A DNA stretch of 64,000 nucleotides, from contig CAWEYC010000016.1 in the NCBI GenBank assembly GCA_963813195.1, positions 1 through 64,000 of the forward strand. The letters run 5' to 3'. The notes beneath the pieces were generated by a model, which saw only the letters and a list, made by a program, of their open reading frames with translations, did not search any database and was not told the DNA's origin. The position numbers and the translations under genes are program-made. The DNA is from Roseiarcus sp963813195. GTDB lineage: Bacteria; Pseudomonadota; Alphaproteobacteria; Rhizobiales; Beijerinckiaceae. Shown here piece by piece: positions 53,517 through 62,027 of the stretch (positions are counted from its first letter, which is position 1; each line of letters begins with the position of its first letter).

Positions 53517-55712
53517 ATGGCTGCGGAAACCTTGGGGTCTTTGATCCTTTGGCTGATCATCTTGGCGGTCGTCGTGGTGATCGCCGTCTATCTCCTGCGC
53601 TGGCTCTACCAGCGCTCGACCAAGGAGACGGCCTTTGTGCGCACCGGTTTCGGGGGCGAGAAAGTCGTCGTGAGCGGCGGCGCTTTCGTCATTCCGGTGC
53701 TCCACGACGTCACGCCAGTCAACATGTCGGTGATGCGCATCGGGGTGGAGCGGCGCGAGGCGCAGGCGCTCATCACCAAGAACCGGATGCGCGTCGATGT
53801 GATCGCCGAGTTCTTCGTCAAGGTCGGCTCGGCGCGCGAAAGCGTGAGTTTCGCCGCGCAAACTCTGGGCCGCCGCACCTTGGAGCCCGATGGCGTGCGG
53901 GATCTGCTGGAAGGCCGGTTCGCCTCGGCTTTGCGAACGGTCGCAGCGCAAATGACGCTCGAGCAAATGCACGAGCAGCGTCAGGAATACGCTCATCGCG
54001 TCAAGACCGTCGCATTGGAGGGACTCTCCCATAACGGACTCGACCTCGAAACGGTCGCGATCGTCGATCTCGATCAGACGAACCTCGAATTCTTCGACAG
54101 CTCCAACGCCTTCGACGCGGAGGGCCTGACTCAGCTGACGGAATCGATCGAAGCGCGCCGGCGCATGCGCAATGAAATCGAGCAGCGCACGCAAATCGAA
54201 ATCCGGACCCAAAATCTCGAAGCGCAACGCAAGTCTCTCGATATCGACCGCGAGGGCGAATATGCGCGCCTGGCGCAGGAGCACGACATCGAGGTGCGCC
54301 GCGCCGCACAGCGTCTCGAACTGGCGAGGGATCGCGCCCTGCGCGATCAGGAGAGCGAGCAGGCGTTGCTCGCGGCGCGCGAAGAGGTTGAGAAATCGAA
54401 GTTCATACAGGAGCGCAACCTCGCCGAGGCGCGCATTCAGAACCAGGCGGAGATCGAGCAGCGCGAAATCGCACGGCGCCGTCTGATCGACGAAGTCGAG
54501 CTGAAGTCGCGCGAGCTCACCGAGCGCGAACAGATCGCGCTGGAGCTGGAGCTTCAGAAGGCGCGCATCGATCGCGACCGCGAGCAAAGCGAACTGGAGC
54601 TGGAACGTCGCCGGGTGCTTGAACTCGCCGAAATCAATCGGCAAATCTCGGTGGCCGTCAAGAATGGCGAGTTGGCTCAGGCGGAGGCCGACAGGAGGCG
54701 GGCGGAGATCGTCGCGAGCCACGATGTCGAAACGGCGCGGTTATCGCAGGAACGCGCCCTCGATCAGGTGCGGCTGGAGCGTGAGCGCCTGCTCGACGCC
54801 CTGAGCATCGCCAAGCGTCAGGCTTTCGAGGAAGCGGAGATCAGCTCGGGCGAGGAGATCGAACGGGCGCGCATCGCCACGCAGCATGGTCTCGCGGAGG
54901 CGAGGGTCGCCCGGGAGAGCGATTTGCGCAAGCTCCAAATCGAGCGCGACAAGTCGCTTCAGGTCGCCGAAATGCAGAGCGCCATCGAAGTCGCCAACAA
55001 GTCAGCGGAGCGGTCGGAGGCTGTCGCCGTCGCCGAGGCTGCCCGGGCGAAGGCGGTCGCCGCCGAGGAGCAGGCGATCACGGTTCGCGAGCGCGAAATC
55101 GCTGAACGGCGTAAAACCACCGATCTCATCGCGGCGGCGCGCGAGGCTGAACGCGACGCACTTCGGCTGACGAGAAAGGCGCAGGCCGAGAAGACCGCGG
55201 CGGCAAGCTTTGCGGACGCCATGAGAATCACGGCGCAAGGCGAGGCGGAGGCTGAGAAGATCAAGGCCGTGGCGGCGGCGGAGCGCTACGAGGTCGACGC
55301 CAAGGGCGCGATGCAATTGAACGAAGCCGAAAATACGCTCTCGGAATCGGCCCGTCTGTCGCGCTTCCGCGGCAAGCTTCTCGAACGGATCGAGGGCATC
55401 GTGCGGGAGAGCGTGCGACCGATGGAGAAGATCGACGGCATCAAGATTCTTCATATCGACGGCGCTGGCAACGGCGGCTCCGGGACTCGCAACGTGACCG
55501 ACGAAGTCATCAATTCGGCGTTGCGATACCGCGTGCAGGCGCCGCTGATCGACAGCTTGATGAAGGAGATCGGCATCGAGGGCGGCAGCCTCGGGCGCAT
55601 GACCGAAGTGCTGCGCGACGCCAAGGATATCGAGGCGCTCAAGTCGAAACGCGCCAAATCCGACCAGATCGCTCCGGCGACGAGCGTCGATACGCGTGAC
55701 GAAGACCGTTAG
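53517..55712 (+). CDS. Flotillin-like SPFH-domain protein (YqiK type)
   Basis: About 731 residues from ATG 53517 (GGGAG upstream). One N-terminal membrane helix (LILWLIILAVVVVIAVYLLR) is followed by an SPFH domain to about residue 200 (FVRTGFGGEKVVVSGGAFVI, SVSFAAQTLGRRTLEPDGVR). A very long charged coiled coil, ~200-600, is rich in Glu, Arg and Ala. A C-terminal helical segment ends the protein. Such proteins scaffold ordered membrane regions; here it may organise the ABC transporter. The coiled coil is longer than in classic flotillins. Confidence 0.88.
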   Translation: MAAETLGSLILWLIILAVVVVIAVYLLRWLYQRSTKETAFVRTGFGGEKVVVSGGAFVIPVLHDVTPVNMSVMRIGVERREAQALITKNRMRVDVIAEFFVKVGSARESVSFAAQTLGRRTLEPDGVRDLLEGRFASALRTVAAQMTLEQMHEQRQEYAHRVKTVALEGLSHNGLDLETVAIVDLDQTNLEFFDSSNAFDAEGLTQLTESIEARRRMRNEIEQRTQIEIRTQNLEAQRKSLDIDREGEYARLAQEHDIEVRRAAQRLELARDRALRDQESEQALLAAREEVEKSKFIQERNLAEARIQNQAEIEQREIARRRLIDEVELKSRELTEREQIALELELQKARIDRDREQSELELERRRVLELAEINRQISVAVKNGELAQAEADRRRAEIVASHDVETARLSQERALDQVRLERERLLDALSIAKRQAFEEAEISSGEEIERARIATQHGLAEARVARESDLRKLQIERDKSLQVAEMQSAIEVANKSAERSEAVAVAEAARAKAVAAEEQAITVREREIAERRKTTDLIAAAREAERDALRLTRKAQAEKTAAASFADAMRITAQGEAEAEKIKAVAAAERYEVDAKGAMQLNEAENTLSESARLSRFRGKLLERIEGIVRESVRPMEKIDGIKILHIDGAGNGGSGTRNVTDEVINSALRYRVQAPLIDSLMKEIGIEGGSLGRMTEVLRDAKDIEALKSKRAKSDQIAPATSVDTRDEDR

Positions 55713-55726
55713 GGAGCGCAGAAGCC

Positions 55727-56164
55727 ATGGCGAAGGTCTATGCCTCCAGCGTCATCCCAGCATCGGCGAGCGCCGTCTGGGCTACCGTGCGCGATTTCAA
55801 CGGTCTGCCGAAATGGACCGGGTTCGTCGCGGAGAGCCGCATCGAGCAGAATGCGCCGTCCGATAAGGTCGGTTGCATCAGAAATTTTCGGCTCAACAAC
55901 GGCGGGCGCATCCGTGAGCGCCTGCTCGCGCTGTCCGACTACGAAATGTCCTGCACCTACTCCATTCTCGAGAGCCCGATGGGCGTCGAGAATTACGTCG
56001 CGACTCTGCGCCTCATTCCGGTGACCGAGAACGATCACACATTCGCCGAATGGAGCGCGGAGTTCGACGCCGCGCCGGACCGGGAGGACGCGCTCGTCGA
56101 GGATATCGGCCGCAATGTCTTCGCCGCGGGACTGAGCGCGTTGAAAACCCGGCTTTCGCGCTGA
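55727..56164 (+). CDS. SRPBCC-fold (START/Bet v1-like) protein
   Basis: A 145-residue polyketide cyclase/dehydrase-type SRPBCC protein: SVIPASASAVWATVRDFNGL at the N-terminus, GCIRNFRLNNGGRIRERLLA in the middle and FAEWSAEFDA with a C-terminal helix. This fold binds hydrophobic ligands in a deep pocket. It is clearly a paralogue of the N-terminal domain of the next gene (RDFNG-W, RNF-L--G-RIRE-LLALSD). Confidence 0.88.
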   Translation: MAKVYASSVIPASASAVWATVRDFNGLPKWTGFVAESRIEQNAPSDKVGCIRNFRLNNGGRIRERLLALSDYEMSCTYSILESPMGVENYVATLRLIPVTENDHTFAEWSAEFDAAPDREDALVEDIGRNVFAAGLSALKTRLSR

Positions 56165-56169
56165 CCCGA

Positions 56170-57642
56170 ATGGTCGAGATTCGCCGCAGCACGATCGTCA
56201 ACGCGCCGCTCGAGGACGTCTGGGCGATTCTCCGCGATTTCAATGGTCACGAACATTGGCATCCCGCGGTTGCGACGAGCGCGATCGAAGACGGCGCGGA
56301 AGGCGACCACGTCGGCGCGGTGCGCAATTTCCAGCTCGCCGACGGTGCCCGCATTCGCGAGCAGCTTCTCGCGCTCTCGGATGTCGAGACGAGCTTTGCC
56401 TATTGCATCCTGGAAGCGCCCGCATTCTTGCGCAACTATGTCGCCCACGTCCGCCTGAGGCGGGTGACTGACGACGACACCTGCCTATGGGAATGGCGCG
56501 CTTCCTTCGATCCGCTCGCGGCCGAGAAGGATCGTCTGAGTCGCTTCGTCGCCGAGGACATAATCGCCGCGGGCTTTCGGGCCGTCCGGGATGCGTTTGT
56601 TGGCGGGACCCAAGTTCCTTCGCCGCATCCCAGGATTTCGGCGCCGGTCTCGGCGGCGTCGGGAATGGCGGCGACCGCCATTATTCTTACGCGCTACGGC
56701 GGCCCCGAGGTCCTGGAGGCGCGAAAAATCCGTGCCGCCGACCCCGGACCAGGCGAAGCGCGCATCCGCCAGACCGCGGTCGGCGTCAATTTTATCGACG
56801 TCTACTGTCGTCGCGGCAGCTTTGATCTCGTCACACCCCCGGGGATACTCGGCATGGAGGCTGCCGGAGTGATTGAGAGCGTCGGTCCCCGCGTCGCAAA
56901 CGTGAAGCCGGGCGATCGGGTCGCCTACGCATGCGGACCGCCCGGGTCATACACCTCGGTCAGGACGATGCGTGTGGATCTTCTGGTTCCGCTTCCAGGG
57001 TTCGTATCCGACGAGCTCGCCGCGTCATTGCTGTTGAAGGGCCTCACCGCGGGTTTCCTGCTGCATGACGTATACGCGGTGAAGCGAGGCGACGTCGTCC
57101 TGGTGCACGCCGCGGCGGGCGGCGTCGGACAACATCTTTGTCGATGGGCGAAGGCGCTCGGCGCGACGGTCATCGGTGCGTCGTCCAGCGAAGCAAAGGC
57201 CCAACTGGCGAAACGTGCCGGCTGCGATCACGTCATCATCTCGTCGCGAGAGGACTTCGTGGGCGCCGTCATGCGTCTGACCGAGGGCAGGGGCGCTCAG
57301 GTCGTCTACGACGCCGTCGGCAAGGACACGTTTGAAGGGTCCATCCGCGCACTCGCGCCGCGCGGACATCTTGTGAGCTTTGGCCAGGCGTCGGGCGATG
57401 TGGGCGCCTATTCCATCGACGATCTCGCAAGCCGGTCCGTCACGCTGTCGCGGCCCAATTACGGACATTATACGGACACAGCGGCGAAGCTGAAGCCGCA
57501 AACCGATCGACTTTTCGCGGCGTTGCAGTCGGGGACGCTAATCGCCGAACGGCCAAGAACATATCCGCTTACCGCCGCAAGCGCGGCCCATGCCGACTTG
57601 GAAGGCCGCAACACGACGGGCGCGTTAGTCCTGATTCCGTAG
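56170..57642 (+). CDS. SRPBCC domain fused to a zinc-less quinone oxidoreductase (MDR)
   Basis: A 490-residue fusion. Residues 1-150 are SRPBCC (STIVNAPLEDVWAILRDFNG). Residues ~170-490 form a complete quinone oxidoreductase of the MDR superfamily: YGGPEVLEARKIRAADPGPG, GVNFIDVYCRRGSFDL, NADPH site VLVHAAAGGVGQHLCRWAKA, and TLSRPNYGHYTDTAAKLKPQ. No structural zinc cysteines are seen. The ligand-binding domain may deliver a substrate to the reductase. It is the last gene of the operon. Confidence 0.9.
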   Translation: MVEIRRSTIVNAPLEDVWAILRDFNGHEHWHPAVATSAIEDGAEGDHVGAVRNFQLADGARIREQLLALSDVETSFAYCILEAPAFLRNYVAHVRLRRVTDDDTCLWEWRASFDPLAAEKDRLSRFVAEDIIAAGFRAVRDAFVGGTQVPSPHPRISAPVSAASGMAATAIILTRYGGPEVLEARKIRAADPGPGEARIRQTAVGVNFIDVYCRRGSFDLVTPPGILGMEAAGVIESVGPRVANVKPGDRVAYACGPPGSYTSVRTMRVDLLVPLPGFVSDELAASLLLKGLTAGFLLHDVYAVKRGDVVLVHAAAGGVGQHLCRWAKALGATVIGASSSEAKAQLAKRAGCDHVIISSREDFVGAVMRLTEGRGAQVVYDAVGKDTFEGSIRALAPRGHLVSFGQASGDVGAYSIDDLASRSVTLSRPNYGHYTDTAAKLKPQTDRLFAALQSGTLIAERPRTYPLTAASAAHADLEGRNTTGALVLIP

Positions 57643-57686
57643 CCGCGCCGCCGGGCGAGGTCGGGAATTCGATAGCGCCGTCGGCG

Positions 57687-58973
57687 CTATTCGGCGGCGG
57701 TTCTGCGTACTTCAGGGGCTTGGCGCGCACGAGGGTCGCGATGCATCTTGCCGTCTTTCATGATCATCGAGAAGCGCGACGGACCGACCAGCACCGACTG
57801 ATCCTGGAGCGGGTTGCCGTCGACGAGGAGAATATCGGCGAGAGCGCCCTCTCTTATGACGCCGAGTTCGCCCTTGTGCCCCATCAGATCGCCGCCGACG
57901 CTGGTGGCGCACTTCAGCGCCTCGGCGGGGCTGTAGCCGAAGAACTTCACGAAATGGCCGATGTCGCGGGCATTCTGTCCCATCGGCGTGACTGTAAACC
58001 CATAGTCTCCGCCGACGACGACCCGCATGCCTCGCTTACGCATCTCGTGATAGGTCGCGACAGTGAACTCGAGTTTGCGCGCCAAGCCCATTCGCGCCAC
58101 GATGTCCCTCGTCAAACCGACCGCGTCGCCCTCGAAAACCGAGTTGTGGACCAGGCCGAACGCCGGCCCGACGATGACTCTGTCTTTCGCGGCTTCGAGC
58201 ATATCGAGCGCTTCGTTGTCGGCGAAGTCGCAATGATAGATGCAATCGACGCCCGCGCGCACGGCTCGCTTCACCAACTCGGCGGCGCGGGAGTGACAAG
58301 CGACGCGCTTGCCCCAATCATGGGCAGTTCGCACTCCGACCGTCAGTTCATCCTCGCTGAGCGAGACGATCTCCGCCCGGGCGTGGCTGACGAATTCGTC
58401 ACCCGAGATGTTGAATTTGACGTTGTCGACTCCCTCGCGACAGCACAGCCGCACCGCCTTGCGGATCTCGTCGACGCCGTCGGCGATCATGCCGAAGCTC
58501 TCGGCGTGCATGTGCTGCTTGCGCTCGTCGCCGAGCCCGCCGGTCGTGGTGATCTCCGGCCCGGCGGCGCGGTAACGCGGCCCCGCGAGATAGCCGTCCT
58601 CGATTTCCTGGCGAACGACGACGTCGATGCGCAGCTTCGCGGAAGCCGCGGAATAGCAGGAGGTGAATCCGTGGTTCAGGATCAGCGTCGCGTTTCGGCA
58701 GGTGCGCAACAGGTGCTCCTCGGGCGGGATTTCTCCCAGGTCTTGGTTGCGCGCGGGACCGACGAAGGAAAGATGGCAATGCCCTTCGACCAGCCCGGGC
58801 ATCAGGAATTGCCCCTGACCGTCGATCACTTCGGCCGCATTGACCGCGCTGATCGCGTTGCGCCCGCGCGCAACCATCTTGATCCGATTGTCCTCGACGA
58901 GAACTTCGCCCGCATAATCCTCGTCGTTGATTCCGTCCCAAACGGAAATGTTGCGGAACAGATACGAAGTCAT
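57687..58973 (-). CDS. Amidohydrolase-superfamily metal-dependent hydrolase 2
   Basis: A 428-residue paralogue of the hydrolase at 44950-46269. Metal ligands: VEGHCHLSF (HxH) near residue 62, Lys candidate in GVDNVKFNISGDE, His in RVACHSRAAELV and IYHCDFADNEALDM, Asp in VVVGGDYGFTV. It shares GPRYRAAGPEITT-GGLGDE with the first copy. It starts at ATG 58973 and diverges from the IclR/binding-protein chimera; a palindrome lies in the gap. Likely to act on an amide or related compound imported by the neighbouring transporters. Confidence 0.88.
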   Translation of the reverse strand: MTSYLFRNISVWDGINDEDYAGEVLVEDNRIKMVARGRNAISAVNAAEVIDGQGQFLMPGLVEGHCHLSFVGPARNQDLGEIPPEEHLLRTCRNATLILNHGFTSCYSAASAKLRIDVVVRQEIEDGYLAGPRYRAAGPEITTTGGLGDERKQHMHAESFGMIADGVDEIRKAVRLCCREGVDNVKFNISGDEFVSHARAEIVSLSEDELTVGVRTAHDWGKRVACHSRAAELVKRAVRAGVDCIYHCDFADNEALDMLEAAKDRVIVGPAFGLVHNSVFEGDAVGLTRDIVARMGLARKLEFTVATYHEMRKRGMRVVVGGDYGFTVTPMGQNARDIGHFVKFFGYSPAEALKCATSVGGDLMGHKGELGVIREGALADILLVDGNPLQDQSVLVGPSRFSMIMKDGKMHRDPRARQAPEVRRTAAE

Positions 58974-58997
58974 GTCTGTCTCCTCCCGCGCGAAAGC

Positions 58998-59013
58998 TTG
59001 GAAGCGCTTTCAA
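58998..59013. promoter_or_regulatory. Palindrome TTGGAAGCGCTTTCAA, candidate operator
   Basis: The 16-base site obeys symmetry at 14 positions and lies 25 bases upstream of the amidohydrolase 2 start. It resembles both LacI-type sites and the TGGAA-TTTCCA sites of IclR regulators. The adjoining gene encodes an IclR-type HTH joined to a LacI-like sensor fold. Confidence 0.55.
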
Positions 59014-59142
59014 TTGCCCGAAGGATAGCGCCGGGGCCGCGCCGCGGCGATTCCCAACTTGGCGGCGATGGTCCGTATTTGAGACATTACACTTGACTCG
59101 TTTGGCGGCCTTCGACGCATAATCAAGCAAAGGGAGGCGTCG

Positions 59143-60537
59143 ATGGCGGGATCGCAGCGCAATGGCGTGGATGCGGCTATCGCCTTGCTCCTGGCGCTCG
59201 TCGCTCACGACGGCGAGGCGAAGGCCTCGATCCTGCGCCGCGAGATCGGCGCGCCGCGCGCCAGTTTTCACCGCATCGTGCGAGCGCTCGCGACGGCCGG
59301 TCTTGTCGAAGCGCCGCGGGGCCGGGTGCGCGTCGGCCCACGCGTCGCAGCTTTCATCGGCGCCCATGCCGACATGGTCAAACGCGAAGACGATCTGCGC
59401 GGGCCGCGAAGCGCGAATCCATACGGGTCGCCGGCGGTTTCGCGGACCGCGGAGGCGGCGGAACGAGGGCGGATCGCGCTTTCGCGACCGATGGCGGCGT
59501 GTCGCTCCGCGTGTTTTCGAATTGGCTTCTCGAATGCCTCGATGAACAACCCATGGCGTGTCGCGCTCGTTCACGGGGTGGAATATGCCGCAGCCCATCT
59601 TCGCGACCGCATCGAACGGCTGACCGTGCTGCACGCGCAGGACGACGCCGGCCGGCAACAGGCGGACATCGAGCGAATGATCGCGCGAGGCGTGGACGGT
59701 CTGATCGTCAGCGCCGTCGCCGGCAAAGCGACCGGCGAGGCGATCCGCGACGCCATGGCCGGCGGCGTCGCTGTCGTTCTGGTCGACAGGGGTGTAGAGG
59801 CGAGCATTCCCCGCACCAGCTTCGTCACCAGCGACGACGCCGCGATCGGCCGGCTGACCGCCCTTTGGCTGGCGGAGCGGCTTGATGGCGTGGGTTCCAT
59901 TTTCCTGCTGCCCGGCGACGGCGCAGTCGAACCCGCGCGCACACGCCTCGCCGCGGCTCGCGCGGTGTTCGACAAATTTCCCCGCATCGAGGCGCTCGGC
60001 ATAGAGTGGACGGGATGGCGCCGGGAGACCGGCCGGTCGATCATGCGCGAGGCGATCGCGCGATACGGCGGGGGAATTGCGGGCGTCTGGTGCGACAGCG
60101 GACTTCAGGGCGCGGGGTCGCTGCAGGCGTTCGTCGACGCCGGCTTCCGGCCAGGCGAGATCCCGCCGCACACCGGCGGCGATCTCAATCTCGCGTATAA
60201 GCTGGCGATCCGTTCGCGCACGCCGCTCGCGGCGGTCGACTATCCGCCTTCGATGGGCATCAAAGCCCTGGAAGTGCTGCTGACCTCCTTGCAAGGCGGT
60301 TGGACGCCGAACTCGGTCAAGGTGGAATCGGACGTCATCATCACGCAGGGCGCCGCGACGCCGTCCGTTTCGCCGGATCTCTGGGCGGAGGACCACGTGC
60401 GCTGGGATCTGCCCGACGATCTCATTCTCGCTTCTGGAATGGGCCCGTCCTACAACCCCCGCCGCTTCCGCATCCACTATCCCGGCAACGTCTACAATCG
60501 CTCCGCGGCGCGCGCTCCGGCGAGGGCCTGGATATGA
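59143..60537 (+). CDS. IclR-type helix-turn-helix fused to a periplasmic-binding-protein fold
   Basis: A 464-residue protein with GGGAGG before ATG 59143. Residues ~8-75 are an IclR-like winged helix (ASILRREIGAPRASFHRIVR). After a linker, residues ~125-450 form a sugar-binding fold of the Peripla_BP_4 type: FRIGFSNASMNNPWRVALVH, RGVDGLIVSAVAGKATGEAI, VDRGVEASIPRTSFVTSDD. No signal peptide, so it is cytoplasmic. The ligand fold shares FSNA--(N)NPWRV with the secreted binding protein at 62028-63164, so it may sense the same ligand. LacI regulators have a similar sensor but a different DNA-binding head. It overlaps the next regulator gene (ATGA). Confidence 0.85.
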   Translation: MAGSQRNGVDAAIALLLALVAHDGEAKASILRREIGAPRASFHRIVRALATAGLVEAPRGRVRVGPRVAAFIGAHADMVKREDDLRGPRSANPYGSPAVSRTAEAAERGRIALSRPMAACRSACFRIGFSNASMNNPWRVALVHGVEYAAAHLRDRIERLTVLHAQDDAGRQQADIERMIARGVDGLIVSAVAGKATGEAIRDAMAGGVAVVLVDRGVEASIPRTSFVTSDDAAIGRLTALWLAERLDGVGSIFLLPGDGAVEPARTRLAAARAVFDKFPRIEALGIEWTGWRRETGRSIMREAIARYGGGIAGVWCDSGLQGAGSLQAFVDAGFRPGEIPPHTGGDLNLAYKLAIRSRTPLAAVDYPPSMGIKALEVLLTSLQGGWTPNSVKVESDVIITQGAATPSVSPDLWAEDHVRWDLPDDLILASGMGPSYNPRRFRIHYPGNVYNRSAARAPARAWI

Positions 60538-61106
60538 GCGTCAGAGAGACGAAGGGCGTCGGCGGGCTTGCACGTATGCTGTGCCGCCTCGCCGGCGGCG
60601 GCGCGTATAGCGTCGCCGATCTTGCCAGCGCCGAAGGCCTGTCCCGATCGACGGCCTATCGGCTGGCGAAGCGGCTGCACGCGGCGCAACTCGTCGCCCG
60701 CGATCCCTCGGGAAAACTCATCGCGGGACCGCGCGCCGTGGCCTTGGGCTACGGACGATTTGGGGTGACGCCGCTGCACGGGCCGGCGGAGGCGATCCTG
60801 CGGTGGCTGCGGGACCATTGCGACGCGACGGCGACGTTGACCTGCGCCGATGGGAACCGGCGCGTGACGCTGCTTTCGTTCAGCGCGAGTTGGGCAAGAC
60901 CCGGCGCCGAGGCGCGACCCTCGTCGATCACTCATGAAATCCGCGATTCCAGCGGCCGCGAGGCGGCGCGGCTGGAGATCGCGTGCGGCCCCAATCTCGG
61001 CAAGGGCAGGCGCGCGGAGGTCGACGCTCTGGCGCAGCGCGCCAAAGCAAGTTTGGAACATCATCTGCGCGAGGGACAGGCGTCTTCGCCGGGAATGATG
61101 TCGTGA
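60534..61106 (+). CDS. Short IclR-like regulator
   Basis: A 190-residue protein coupled to the chimera gene. The winged helix is AYSVADLASAEGLSRSTAYR followed by LAKRLHAAQLVARDPSGKL. The rest, residues ~85-190, is shorter than the usual IclR effector domain and is not clearly recognisable; it may be a degenerate or different sensor. It likely cooperates with, or opposes, its neighbour. Confidence 0.75.
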   Translation: MSVRETKGVGGLARMLCRLAGGGAYSVADLASAEGLSRSTAYRLAKRLHAAQLVARDPSGKLIAGPRAVALGYGRFGVTPLHGPAEAILRWLRDHCDATATLTCADGNRRVTLLSFSASWARPGAEARPSSITHEIRDSSGREAARLEIACGPNLGKGRRAEVDALAQRAKASLEHHLREGQASSPGMMS

Positions 61107-61115
61107 GGAGGGGCC

Positions 61116-61964
61116 ATGCTGTTCGGAGCCAGTACGTTCATTTGGACCTCGCCGTTCTCCAACCATACGCTTTCCCTCATCGATCACGCGAAGTCGCTGG
61201 GATTCGACATTCTGGAAATCTGCGTCGAAGACCCCGACACGATCGATCCCGCGAGCATCGTCGCGCGATTGGCGAGCGCGGATCTCAAAGCCACGGTGTG
61301 CGGCGCTTTCGGTCCTCACCGCGACCTCAGTTCGGATGATGCGGACATCCGCGAAAACGGCCTCGCCTATGTCGGCAAATGCGTCGATATCGCATCGGCT
61401 CTCGGCGCCGCCAGCGTGGTCGGGCCGATGTATTCGGCCGTCGGCAAGACCCGCATGCTCGAGCCGCAGGATCGCGCAAAGCAATGGGCGCTGGCCGTCG
61501 ACAGCCTCCGGCGGGCCGCCGACTATGCAGCCGGTCGCGGCGTGACGCTCGGTCTTGAACCGCTCAATCGATTTGAAACCGATCTCGTCAACACCGTCGA
61601 TCAAGGCTTGAAGATGGTGGAGGACATCGGTCGGAAGAATGTCGGATTGCTCGTCGACACCTTTCACATGAACATCGAAGAGAAGGACATCCCCGCCGCC
61701 TTGCGGCGTGCCGGGCGGCATATCGTTGAGTTTCACGCCTGTTCGAGCGACCGCGGAACGCCCGGAGAGGATCACCTGCCGTGGCGGGAAATCGCCGGCG
61801 CGCTACGCGAGGTCGACTATCGCGGCCCGGTCGTGATCGAGGCGTTCACGCCTGAGATCAAGGAGATCGCGCGCGCCGTCTCCATCTGGCGGCCCCTGGC
61901 GGAGAGCGAAGACGCCCTCGCCGCGAACGGCCTGCGCCATTTGAAAGCGACTTTCGCCGCCTGA
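61116..61964 (+). CDS. Sugar phosphate isomerase/epimerase-like TIM barrel (tagatose epimerase type)
   Basis: A 282-residue xylose-isomerase-like barrel with GAGGAGG before ATG 61116. Catalytic and metal residues: Glu in GVTLGLEPLNRFETDL near residue 148, Asp and His in LLVDTFHMNIEEKD near 183, His in IVEFHACSSDRGTPG near 209 and Glu in VVIEAFTPE near 243. This set matches D-tagatose 3-epimerase-type ketose epimerases. It follows two regulators on the same strand and faces the sugar-type transporter. Confidence 0.87.
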   Translation: MLFGASTFIWTSPFSNHTLSLIDHAKSLGFDILEICVEDPDTIDPASIVARLASADLKATVCGAFGPHRDLSSDDADIRENGLAYVGKCVDIASALGAASVVGPMYSAVGKTRMLEPQDRAKQWALAVDSLRRAADYAAGRGVTLGLEPLNRFETDLVNTVDQGLKMVEDIGRKNVGLLVDTFHMNIEEKDIPAALRRAGRHIVEFHACSSDRGTPGEDHLPWREIAGALREVDYRGPVVIEAFTPEIKEIARAVSIWRPLAESEDALAANGLRHLKATFAA

Positions 61965-61992
61965 GGCGTTCCAAAGGGCCGCCAGTGAGAAA

Positions 61993-62015
61993 AGGGGCTC
62001 GACGCGCGGGCCCCT
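61993..62015 (-). terminator. Hairpin with T-run between convergent genes
   Basis: AGGGGC (61993-61998) pairs with GCCCCT (62010-62015) around an 11-base loop. On the minus strand a TTTT follows, so it fits a terminator shaped for the binding-protein operon; it may also work for the plus strand. Confidence 0.5.
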
Positions 62016-62027
62016 CGTCGCGCAGTC

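Noticed and set aside
58998..59013. Site matching the Gram-positive cre consensus
   Set aside because: CcpA control is not expected in an alphaproteobacterium; an IclR- or LacI-type local regulator explains it better.
58399..60477. 692-codon open frame on the minus strand
   Set aside because: Antisense to the chimera regulator and overlapping amidohydrolase 2 in another frame. No ribosome site or family sequence.
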